Positions 12,070-23,200 of a stretch of DNA of 64,000 nucleotides are shown here, piece after piece (position 1 is the first letter of the stretch; each line of letters begins with the position of its first letter). The stretch comes from Amoebophrya sp. A120. Its lineage: Eukaryota > Sar > Dinophyceae > Syndiniales > Amoebophryaceae. Where the stretch lies: contig CAJINV010000007.1 in assembly GCA_905178155.1 (NCBI GenBank), positions 2,709,151 to 2,773,150 on the forward strand. Direction: 5' to 3'. Below the pieces are notes generated by a model that saw only the letters and a list, made by a program, of their open reading frames with translations, did not search any database and was not told where the DNA came from. The position numbers were made by a program, and so were the translations under genes.

Positions 12070-15000
12070 GCGCAGGAGGATATCGTTCGCGCTCGCGAAA
12101 GTTCTGCAGTTGGGGTCATGTGGATCTATAAAAATGCGCTTCTCCATTTTCAGCAGGTGCTGCAGCTTCTTTCTCCGCTTCATGTAGTTTCCGTCGCCGT
12201 CCTCATGTAGTTGTACAGTGCCTGCACCATGATCACTAGTGGCCTGGCCAAGTCCTGCTCTAAGTGACGCTTCCAGCGAAACCTGTTGCTCCGTTTGGCA
12301 GAAGTTAATATTCTGATTGATGTTATTTCCACCGGACGACCTCGCTCCTGACCCAGCTATTCTTGTTCCCGCGGGAGTTGTAGAATTGTTGTTGGAATGA
12401 AAATTGTTTTCCTTCCCAGTTCCACCCAAAACCTCCTCGTACGCGCAGTAGCCGTCAATGCGAATAAACACGTGGCCCGGCACGTGCGGCAGGTACTCCA
12501 CGAGAAGTCCCTGCTGCGATGCCAAATTCCCCAGGAAGGTGCACAAGGCGATGGGATTCCCCCGCCGCAGGTCAACCACTTTGTGACACAGGGAGTTCTG
12601 AACGCTGTAGTACAGGTGGCTTTCACACCCTCGGTAGTTGTTTTCCATGAAAAACTTCTGCAGCAGCCTCACCTTTTCCGTGACCACGTTAAAATGGTAC
12701 TCCTCTTCCTGCTGGTAGGTCCATTCCATGTATTTCGTCTCCGCTTCCGGGTCGTATTCGTCGTCGTAATTTTCATCTGGAAACGCCACACGTTCTTGCG
12801 GCGGAGGTTGTTGCTCTTGAGGACTGTGCTGCACGTCGGTTGTCGTGACGGCAGCGGTATCTTCGGTGCCGGTCTGCCGTGCCGGAGCAGTATCTTCACG
12901 ACTGACGACATGACTTGAGATGACCCGGCTGCCGGAAGCCGAATCATGGTTGGTGTTCGCGCTTGTTCCGCTTGGTGTCGGTGTCATAGTGCTGTTTGTT
13001 CGGGGCGGGTTGCTGGTATTTCTTCCGTATAGATCGTGGCTGTAGCCCATCACGCCCCCGGGGTTTTGACTCATGCTACTTGCTGCACCAGCTCCTCCGG
13101 TCGTCGTGGTCCTACTAGCCGCGGGCACCATTGTAGTTTCAGGACCAATTTGGATGAATCTGGATGACGAAGACAAAGGAGCGGAGGGAGCTAAACCTGA
13201 ACCTGAAGCCGGAACAGGATCAGTTCCTCGCTTCATCGTGTTCACCCCCAAGCCGCGTTCTTTTTCCGGCGAAACTTGGAAGACCGCGTGAAACTGAAAA
13301 GCGTCATTGCGATCGGCGTACGACTTTGGATCAATCGCCATGGAGAAGATCAACCAGGCCCGGGCCAGGCAGTCCTCCGCCGACACCGGGTTGACTTCTT
13401 GTTCGAACCGGGCAATCTGCTCCGGCAGCGCTGCCAGCCGCTCCCGCTCGGCTTGCGAGAAATAGTTCGCGGTGCTAGAACTTTTTTCCTTCAGCAACTC
13501 TAAAGCCGTGGTCAACCGCAAATGCTCGGCAAGATTGAGAGCCGTGTCGGCCCACAGGGTCCATTCGGTGTACACAAAATTGTTTCGGAGGAGCAGCAGC
13601 AGGTTGGGAAGAAAGGCTGACGTTTTGCGGCACAAGGCGATGCTTTTTTCGTACAGTTGTCCTAGGTGTCCTCGTTCGTCGTACCAATCAGTCATCTTAT
13701 TTTTGTGCGGTGTCGTCGTGGTGTGAACATCGACTTCCCCACCCCCTTGCTCTTTTTTCCCCAAGTTGGAGGCTCTTTTCGGACGCTTCTTCGCTGGCTT
13801 CGATGCTTGTTCATCGTCTCCAGCACGACCTGGAAGTTGTGCGCGTTCATCCTGGTCCCCGTGATCTCCGTCGCTTGCGTCGCCGTCCGACGAAATTTCT
13901 TCATCTTCCTCTGCAGCGGCAGCCGAAGCAGTTTCTTTTGCTTTTTCCATTTGTTCCAGCTTCATCTTTTCCATATATTCATCGGCCGACAATCCGTAGT
14001 CAAAATTCGTCTCTCTTGTAGTTCTGTTCGTCGAGTTATTCGAGGCAGTACTCGTATCGGCTCGAGTTGTTCCAATCGATGATGATCCAGTCGGCGGGGG
14101 TGCCGCTGCCCGGATCATTACGTCGTCCAAATCTTCGGCGGACTCCCGATGCAGATAGTCCGCTTCGCGGAAAAACACCGCCTGGGCGTATTTGAAAAAC
14201 TCCTCTTTCTCCTTCGGGTCTACTATGGAGTTCTCAAATGTTACATTCTCAACTGTTACGTGGATCTGTAATGCAAAAATGGCAAATGTGAAAGGCAAAG
14301 GAGGAAGATTGCGCCTTTTGCATTACAAGTTTGGCGCAGATTTAGGTGCTGTTTAGCCCTTTCGAAATTTGTCATGCGAAGCAGCTCGATCATCTGCCGG
14401 CTTAAGGTACTTTTGCATGACAAATTCATGTAACAGCAGAATGTAACGTTTGAAAACGCCATATCTACAAGGCGCTCACTCGAAAGGAGCTCCAGCTTCT
14501 CCCGCAACCAGTCACGGTAGGCTTGCGTCACTTCCTGCACGTAGTTTTTGGTGGGTATCTATCACACAGAAAAAACTAAAAAGCAGGCAGGGCATATTTG
14601 TAATGCAAGAAGCAAATACACAGAAAAATCTGTCGCTGGCGGCCCCATAGCATGCTGTTTAGGATATGTTTTTTGTGTGTTCATTTCTGCGTTACAAATC
14701 TGACCTGCCTGTAGTACCTTTCTCTGGGGTAGCACAAATAATGCGGGCGTCTCGCGAACCTGCTCCTCTTGCTGCAGGAGCAAAAACTGTAGCACATGTT
14801 CCATTTGTTCGGGCTTCGCTTTCGTACAACCTTTGTCCTCGCAAACGAACTGCGCCAATTCGCGATCCCAAAACGCGTCCAAGTTTTTCATTGCTTCCTT
14901 GACTGCGGAAAGCTGGATCTGGAGAAAGTTCTGCGCGAAAAACGGAAGGCCGGCTGGCCCAATTTCGTCTGTGAAACCAAGCATGTAGCTTAAGTTTGTA

Positions 15001-17972
15001 CTTGTTCCAGCTTGATCATTGTAGTTCTCGACGTCCTTTCTGACTTGGCCATCTACATCAACATCAACCATCGTGGTCGTGGTTCCTGCAATGTTCATCG
15101 TAGTTCTTGTTCCGCTAGAATTTGTATTAGCACCAGCAGCAGCTGAACTGCCGGAGCAAGATGACTTGCCGCTGTCCTCTCCGATTTTCCTTTTCACTCC
15201 GCCTAATGCTCCCGTGCCGGCGGGAGCAACGTCAAAGGAATCCTCCTGGGCCGAAGGCGGGCAAATGTAAGTTTTGTTCTTCGAGAAATTGTTGTTCCAA
15301 TTCTTCTTTTGTTGTGCTGACACCATCTTCTCCGCTTGCTGTAGGTGCGCAGTGGAAGTTAGAGACTCGGGAGCGGACGCGGAGGTGGAATGCGCATCAT
15401 GAGAGATTATGTTATTTTCGCGGGAAGTAGAGGGTGTTGCCAAACCATCGTGTTCAAAAATACCAACGCGGACGATGAGTTGCTCTGTAGCTCTTGAAGC
15501 AGGGGGTTTTTTACTACTAGTAACCGCGGGGGCATCTTCAGCTGCAACACCAACAGCCGAAGAAGAGGACGATGTTATTAACGGAGATGATGATGTAAAT
15601 CCGCCGGTGTTTATTTCTTGTTCGGCTTGGTCGTGCGGCACACCACCTGCACGACCGACTACTGTTTTCTCCATTTCCAGCTTCAGAACTACGTCCTGCA
15701 ACGGTGAAAACCTCATATCGAGGCCGCCTGACATATTCGAAGAAGAGGTGGAGATGATTTTCCCGTTCTCTTCAGAAAGAAGAACCGCATTGTGGAACGC
15801 TGGCCGCTCCTTGTTCTCAAGATTCTTGCTATGCGTATTTCCAATGTTTTGCTCCTCATCTTCTTCGCCTTCGAGGACGTTGACACCGTAACACGCGACT
15901 TTTACTCTGCTCCGGGCCGAGAGATGCGGAAATATCAAATGCCCTTCCATTTCACTTTTTTGGTTAGGCTGCAGATGCTTTTCGTACGCTTTTGCGTACA
16001 GGGTCATTCCGCCAATCCAAGTGCGGATAAACGTCCGGACCGCAGCGCGGCGGAGCGCCATGCGCCGCAGGTAATCAACTTCTACCTGCTGGGTCTTATC
16101 TTGCTCGTTCACCAAGCTCATGGAGTCCGCCAACTTCTCCAGGAAAAGAAGACTCTGACCCAGGGAAGAAGTCGTGGGACGAGGGCAGGAAGTTGCAGCG
16201 GGTCTCTCTTCGTGTTTGTCGTTCGTACTGCCCTCGATAAAAGATGTTGAAACTTCCCACGGCTTAAAGATTTTATTCAGCTTCTGGTGGCCCGTGGCCA
16301 CCTTCCGCAGCCGCCGCGCCCAAGCGTTGTTGACATTGGTGTGCTGGTCAGAAACACCGGTAAAGGTGCTGCTAGGCGTGTTGCTAAGCAGCGACGTTGC
16401 TGACGAGGATGTTGATCCGCGCACGGGCTTCGCCTCCAAAATCGGCATCCAGAGTTCCGGAATGGGTCGCAGCGTCGCCAGCACCCGGAGCTCCTCCATC
16501 TCCAGGTAAGGGTGGCAGAACTGCTTTACCACAAAATTCAGCTGCGTGCACACCGCGGCGCAGCGAGAAACCATCTGCAGGTTCAGGTACTTCGTGAAAA
16601 TCTGATCCGCGATCAAATCGTCAGGCAGGTCCAGCAGGGAAACCACCGGCTTCGGTTCTTGCGCGTTGTAGTTTATCTGTCCCGCGGTTGGCGTTGGGTC
16701 ATCAAACTCGTCCAGGTCTGGAATTTTGATCTTGCACAAATCATCACCACTCGAGTCAGAATGTCCCGAATCCGATTCAATTTCCGCGTTGTTCTTGTTT
16801 TCTATTTCTTCTTCTTCAGATGACATTGCATAAAACGGTGTAGCACAGAACATGTCCGGTAGAACGGCCGGAACTTGCGGCCGAGGGTCAGAAGTTGTAC
16901 CGCTCACGCTCAGGGGCATGATCATTTTGTGTGGACGTCGACCAACTTGGTCTTCATTTTGAGGACCCTCTGCTGCTTGATTTTCAGAGAATATATCCTG
17001 TTGCGCGGGGGCATCTAGCTCCTTAAAATGATTGCCCTTGAGACCAGCCAGCTGCTGCGTCCTTGTGGTGCCCTCTTCTACTTCACTAGTCATGTCAGCA
17101 ACATTTTTATTGCTGTTTTCTCTTTCTGGTGACAAACCTTTCAGGACATCCTGCTCGACATGGCTTTCACACCCACCGCTAGCCGGGCTCTGCGAAAGAG
17201 CGGTTCCTGGGCTCGTGGTCTTCTTGGCCGCCTCGTGGAGGTGGTGATATTCGGCCGGTTCAAAAGATGAATCGGGCGCCGGCTGCTGCATCACACTCCC
17301 CAGAAACGACTCCAGCGTTTTCGGAGGGGAGAGTTCCCCAGATAGGAGGCTGTGGCTGGGCTTCGCACAGGATAAGTTCTTACTTTGACAGCTCGATGAA
17401 CCCGTCGTGGTCGCAGTCCTCGCGGTTATTTCCTGATTGATATCCACGTGCTCCTGCTTTCTGTGAAGATGCGCCGCGGCGACAGAACAAGAAGCTTGAC
17501 GATGAGCACTGCCGCTGGCACCCGTGTTTTTCCCTATGCTGGTGCCGTTTCTTCCCGTCGGCTTTCTAGTTCGAGGAGTTGCCGCCGGGACAGTACCTTT
17601 CTCACTGCCTCTGCCGCCCTTGCTCTCATCAGTGGTCGTGGCGATGACTTCAACTCGTCGTGGAGCATGATCTTGCTTCTCTTCTTCGTGCACGCTCCCG
17701 ACAAAATTCGAACCCGCCGCTCGCGGCGAAGGTTGATCCAGAGAACTAGAAGAAGCACCAACCACGTTGCCGATGAAAGAAGAGCGACCTCCTTGTTTCG
17801 GTCGCGTCCTCGGCGAAAATGACGAGGGCTGCGGAACTACAACGGCGTCCTTGTTGCACTCCTGCGGGTTCCACCCCTCCTCCGGGTCGTGGCTGTCAGT
17901 GTCACCTCCGTGCTGGTCGTGCCGCACACGACACATCTCGTTCATCCCCTTCTGCTCCTGCATGTTCATCAT
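12070..17972 (-). CDS. F-box protein with SirB1/transglutaminase-like core, FBXO21-like (3' end unresolved)
   Basis: Likely a substrate adaptor of an SCF ubiquitin ligase. Exons: 17972-14718 (1085 codons), 14558-14464, 14218-12070; together they stay in phase 0. The first exon has a long S/T-rich, probably disordered N-terminus, then an F-box at about residues 440-485 (LLDLPDDLIADQIFTKYL, followed by VSRCAAVCTQLN). The last exon carries the transglutaminase-core-2/SirB1 region: SLCHKVVDLRRGNPIALC, LLVEYLPHVPGHVFIRIDG and FIDPHDPNCRTF. That pairing of domains is typical of FBXO21. The HspQ/YccV domain that ends FBXO21 was not found; it may lie in exons below 12070. The donor at 12069 (GTATTAG) could join an exon at 11874-11783 (LREHLLRQWGLLFQPALL), giving a 195-bp intron. 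Two introns are introner-type (14224-14463, 14559-14717). The ATG at 17972 is the first in the frame; upstream exons cannot be excluded. Confidence 0.75.
14224..14463. mobile_element. Introner-like element, TATGGCG family, copy 2
   Basis: A 240-bp relative of 2043-2280 with ends TATGGAG and CGCCATA, the same inner inverted GTTACATTC motif, and a perfect 5-bp duplication TCTAC at 14219-14223 and 14464-14468. Precise removal restores LVDPKEKEEFF in the F-box gene. The same GC donor and GAG| acceptor positions as in copy 1 would again leave 18 nucleotides in frame. Interior motifs GCATGACAAAT and TTTGTCATGCGAAGCAGC are shared with copy 1. Confidence 0.85.
14559..14717 (-). mobile_element. Introner-like intron with CAGGCAGG inverted ends
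   Basis: A phase-0 intron of 159 bp with donor GTACTACAGG and acceptor GTGATAG. Close to both ends, CAGGCAGG followed by a TTTGTAAYGCA block appears in inverted orientation, about 35 bp long and imperfect. Unlike the other elements no clear TSD is visible, so it could be an older copy. It joins LPQRK to IPTKNYVQEV in the F-box protein. Confidence 0.6.
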
Positions 17973-20225
17973 GACTTCTGCTTTAACTTGTTTCTGTTTT
18001 TCGTTGTCACGTGAACCAGTTATAGCTGTGCTTTCTGTAGAAGCAAGTTGTGTCCGTCATTCAAAAATCTTGTAGAGGACTCTCGGGGGGGGGGGGCGAC
18101 AACGGTAGTGCTTTGTGAATATCTTCGTTTTGAGGTTGTAGCCCGCAACATACCGGATTTCCTTTTTCCTTTCCGGTTCTTGCGGTTTCGGAAAACGAAA
18201 AGCAAAACCAGAAGTATTAAGTCGAATTAAGTCGAAAACCGAGTACGAAAATTATGGATTAACAACATCCAAAAACTCAGCGAGAATTGTGGGACCTGGG
18301 CGTGAGATTCTTTTGAAAACGAGAATATCAATATTTTCGTCTACAATTTGTTTTGACGAGAGGAGGATGAGGAAAAAGATGACGCGAGAAATCATGACAT
18401 TGATACTATTGTGCTGATGTCACGATGTCTGTGTCTGTGACCAATACATGTATCATCTGACGGACCACTACGTCGAGGACGCACATGTTAAATAACACAT
18501 GTTCGACAACACCGATAGCATAGTACACCTTTTTTCTTAAGTAACTTGTCGTGCGTGTGTGAAGATCACTTTTTTTGATGTACATTCTATAGAGACGCCT
18601 CTGCTGTGTTCACTGCGATGGTCAAAAAAAAGTAAAAGGAGCACACCAACGAGTGCCCTTTCATACGCGCGAATTCCTCGCGAACAACCCACGTGCTGCA
18701 CCAAACATCCGCGCTAGCAGGCACCTACAACTTCTCACAATGGCGTTGCTTCTTGTATTTTTTACCAATGTGATATTTGCATTTAGTATTTCATCGTGCT
18801 TTGATCTATTCGTGAGATGGAAACACGGCGTGAAATCTCAGGTGTATATCTCTTTCTCTTTTATCTTCAAAATTCCCGAAACAAAGCTCTGACCAAAGAA
18901 AAAACTATCGAAACCAAAAATCTATCGAGACAAGGTCGCATTTCTGCCTGCAATCTAGAGTGCCTGGGATCCTGTTTTCGTCTCATTTCGGTCAATCAAA
19001 GACACTAGAAATTTTCATTCTGGCGACTGACCGCACCTGGCGTTAATACCAGGAGAGATTGATTAAAAACTGCGACTGCCATGACCAACTATCCGATGTC
19101 TTCTGTAAGAAATGTTTTCAGACTAACTCATATCAACACACTGAAGTTTCTGATAATCTTTGTCTTCATGCATTGAACCATATTCACTAGAGAGAGAGAG
19201 AGAGATAACCTACATAGGTGAACTAGGCAGGACAGTATACGACGAACATCACACAGAAGAACGCTGGCCTTGCTCCCGTCCAACTGCTAGCGTGATGCCT
19301 CTCCGCCCACCTCGCAGCGCCTTCAGAAATGGCCCGGCTGACTACTCTCGGGTCGGATGCTGCGTGCGGATGCTGCTTGGTGTTATCTTGTTGCCCTAGC
19401 CGAAGTTCTCCTTTCAGGTAGTACAAGCCTGGTAGAGGACGACGATCTAGACCGAAGACTAGAACGCCCCCCAGCTACCGCGAGGTTTTTAGTAGTCAGT
19501 TTGCGTCAAGGCCGGCCGGAAGACACTAGCATTTTGAAATTTTGTAATCCATAGCATACTCATCAAATTCTCGGCCGGTAACGATGTTATTCAACAGAAT
19601 TAAGGAGAAGGTTCCCCAAATCGCACGACATCTTCATTGGCGCCACCGGGGTGCGGTGAGAAATAAGTCTGATGCCGTTCGAGTCTAGAAGTGAAATCAG
19701 ACTTTCGCGTGCCAATGGAGATGCTCTTCGCTCTCCTTAATACGCTTAGCGTGTCCCCGGCGAAAGCTGGCCCAGGTCCTGACAGAAAACAAGGGAAATA
19801 GGTTGTTACAACATTGGATAGGTATTAAATGTAAAAGTGAAAAAAAGTACGAAAAGAAAAAAACCAGTTTAGAAACAAGTTCGCAGATAGGTAAATTGCT
19901 AGAAACTAAAGAATTATTTGGCCACGACAGATCTTGCTTTTAGTTGACGACCTGCGTTGCTGCACTGTTATCTGAGAAAAAAAGTAAGACAAACAAAAAG
20001 AAAAAATCGACATACTGCATAAAATTATGATAAACAAATCTGATCACAACTCCAAGCTGGGTACATTCCGCAAATAACGCCGTGCAATCAATAATTGAAA
20101 CCGCTTTTATTATTTCGTGTGCTGCTGCCTTAATACATCTGCAACACATTATGTTTGAGACCTAAAAAATCTCCCACGGCCATGACCCCAGACCGACATC
20201 ATGATCGCCACTTTCTTTCCCTCTT
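17973..20225. other. Intergenic region between F-box gene and giant gene
   Basis: No supported coding exon. It holds a run of G near 18086-18096, an (AG)n run near 19190-19204 and the hairpin at 19599-19741. The left half would carry the promoter and 5' leader of the F-box gene, the right part the 3' UTR of the giant gene; no TATA-like element or polyadenylation signal stands out. Confidence 0.5.
19599..19741. other. Nested 143-nt hairpin, possible structured RNA or fold-back element
   Basis: Three stems nest symmetrically: ATTAAGGAGA with TCTCCTTAAT at the ends; CATCTTCATTGGC with GCCAATGGAGATG (one G-T wobble) inside; and AAGTCTGAT with ATCAGACTT around a loop of about 22 nt. Spacing between stems is nearly equal on both arms. 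No TSD is obvious. It could be a non-coding RNA or a small inverted-repeat element in intergenic DNA. Confidence 0.4.
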
Positions 20226-23200
20226 TTATCTACTGGCGGCCACTGTCACCGTGCTGGCCTGCGTGCAGCCACCCAGACACTGGTGGATACCCACTGTGAC
20301 CGTCAATACCGCGGATTTCTGCACGGTGTTAATCGCGTGCACGTCAAACGCGCGGTCGGCATTGGCGTCTTCCGTTGTGAACGTGTAGGACGTCATGGTG
20401 TTGTCGACCGAGATGTAGGTGTTCAGGCCCTGGTTGCTCCTCACGAGGTAACCAATGATCGTATCACCACCATCGTTGTCTGGTGGCACCCACGTGAGGA
20501 CAACCTGAGTGAGAAGCATTTTGGTGGTTTCTTGTTAAGTAATTCTCGTCATAATGCAACATGGAATCAAATTTCCATTCGTTTACTACTTTGCACCGAC
20601 CTACAACGACAAAAAAAAAATGAAAATCCATTATCGTGAAAAAGTACATTTGACTGTATGACACTGGTCGCCGTGACGGATTTCACGCTGTCTGGCGGGA
20701 GCGCCGCCTTCATGCGGATGATGTCGGACAATTCGGAGTCATAGAACCCGGAGTTACTGGCCGCGATCGCAAAGTACCAGACTTGGCCAGAAGTGACCTG
20801 CAGGAACTCGTACTCGTTGGTCGCCGACGTGCCGGAATTTTTCGGCGCCACCGTAGCGAGCAGCGTCCCCTGCTTCCCGTCCACCTGATCGCCGTACACC
20901 TTGTAGGTAATCTCCGCGTTTTGGGACCCGCCACGCCCGGTTTCCGTGAAGGGCAGTTGGTTCCACTGCATTTTGATCGTGCTGTTGGTGACCACCGTAT
21001 CTTCGTGTCTCTGCACCCCGGTGTATCAGAAGGAAAAATCCCCCCTCCCCATATCAAAACGAGGCTTCTGATCAATCAGCCTTGTCTTGCAGTAGTGGAC
21101 TGCAGGCATATGCCGAGCCTGGGTAGAAGTCAGGTCTTCACATAGACGCCAACCATGGCAAATGTCGACGCTGTAGCCCCAGCAGCATCACAAACCGCTT
21201 GCATAATGCGGCGGAGCCTGTGGAGTTGCTTTGTAGCAAGACACGCGCGATTTGTGACTACAAATCAGCATCAGAAAGTTCCAAAAGCGTGCCTTTTCGA
21301 TATGGGGAGGGGGGATTTTTCCTTACGATACGGTGATCTTGGTCGGCGGGGAAACCGCGTACCCGTACCCGTCCGAAGTCGAGGTATGGGAGTGCCAGAA
21401 TCGAAATCAACAAAATCGAAAAATTTGTGATGCATAAAATGTAGGGCACGCGAGGCCTGTTTTGGGAAGCAGGCAAATGAGACCGATTGTAAACCTGTTT
21501 AGGGGTGTAAAATGTGTTGCCAGAGTAGCACGACAGGAGCAGTCTGCTTCGCCCAAACAGCATGACAGACTGGATTTTGGTGGTCCCGAAATTTGTCATG
21601 CGCCACTTGAAAACTGAGGCTCCAACTGGCATCGATTTTGTGCATCGCAAATTTTTCGATTTTGACGATTTCGATTCTGACACTTCCATACGATGTGTAC
21701 GTCGAGTAGGCGCTGGCGCCCATGGAGTTGAACGCCCGGATCTTCACCTTGTACTGCGAATTCGCCTATCAAAAGTAAAAATGTCTGGGTCTGGAAACTT
21801 GTGATGCTGGGTGGCGTCTCATGATGAGGCCACAGATGCTGGCTCAGCATGAAAAGTTTCTGAGCTCCTAGGTGTTGTCTATTCTGCATGACAAACTGCG
21901 CTTCTGCATCACAGAAAAACGGAGCTCTGGGGTAACGTGCATGACAGATTTAAGAGTCATGATAGACAAGCATGACAAACATGAATTCTTCCAGACCCAG
22001 ACACTTTTGCACTTGATATCGCCACGAGGTTTGGCGTGATGTCCGTCGCAGCCACCGTGTACGCGGGTTGGTACAGCAAGTTCCAGGGTGCCGCCGCGGT
22101 CCCGCCCATCGACACGATCTGCGGCTGATCCACCGCGGCGAGGGAAATCGCGATCTCGTAGTTGAAGACCGCAGAACCTTGATCCGCGGACGGGTCCCAG
22201 ACGATGGTGAGGGAGGGAGGGGAATAAGTCGCGGCGGAGATTTGAACGTTGGTCGGTGGGGACGGAACCGTAGCTGCGAACACGGAAGCGGTGGGTGAGC
22301 GGCCGGACTCTCCGACTTCGTTCACGGTGGAAACTTGCATCTGGTAGTTCAAACCAGAGGTCAAACCGGTGACCGTGCAGGACTGGGGCGCGGGCGAGGT
22401 CTCCATACCGCACGTCGTGTCTGCAACATCGGAAATGGACGACGCGCCACCAGAGTTGCGGTAAAGCTTGTAACTGCAATAAAGTTTTAATAATATTGAA
22501 AAATGACTATAAATTTCATTTCGATTGACGCAGCAGCAGAGCGCTTTCAGCTATCTGAAGAAACTGCAAGAGAACGTTGTCTGCCAGGTCTACCACGAGC
22601 AGTGCTTGTCTTTGCTCTTTAAGACGATCATGTAGCTTTTTCCTTCTAACATCTCAGACTACTCCAATTCGTTTAGTTTGTCTTCGACAAGGCCATCTTC
22701 GGCAAAAACTCCTCTTTCAGAGAAAAAGAGAACGACTCGCCGAGAAAGCCGTGCCTAATAAAAATTGGTTTTTCCTCATGCGGATGAACGATGAATCGTG
22801 CACGTGCTGCAGTGATGAGTACTAACTTTTTAACTGCTTTTTTTATTTTCATGCTTTAACTGCTTCATGTTCTTGATCAGTGTCATTTCTTCATTTTCAG
22901 ACTTACCTGTGTTGGACTTTTCGGTCGGCATCGTTTCAAAAAAGTTGAAACTGAGGTGCACTTCCGAGATCATACGGTTTAGTCATCATGCGAAAGCGAT
23001 TGAAGTTGAAGCCAGTATGTTGTGCATGTAGTGGAGCTACAGATCATAGAGCTGCACAAACGCAAATCAATGAATCAATTGTCGTCGCTTATTGGTCGTG
23101 CATGGCTTTATGGAATTCGTTCATGACGGCGGCAACACAGGAGCAACCTAAATTCATACCCTATCACGGTTCCACCGTTGTTCTGCACAATGCCCCATGT

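Noticed and set aside
19660-19690. A tRNA, from a T-loop-like GTTCGAGTC
   Set aside because: No acceptor stem, D-arm or anticodon arm fits; the sequence lies in the loop of the nested hairpin.
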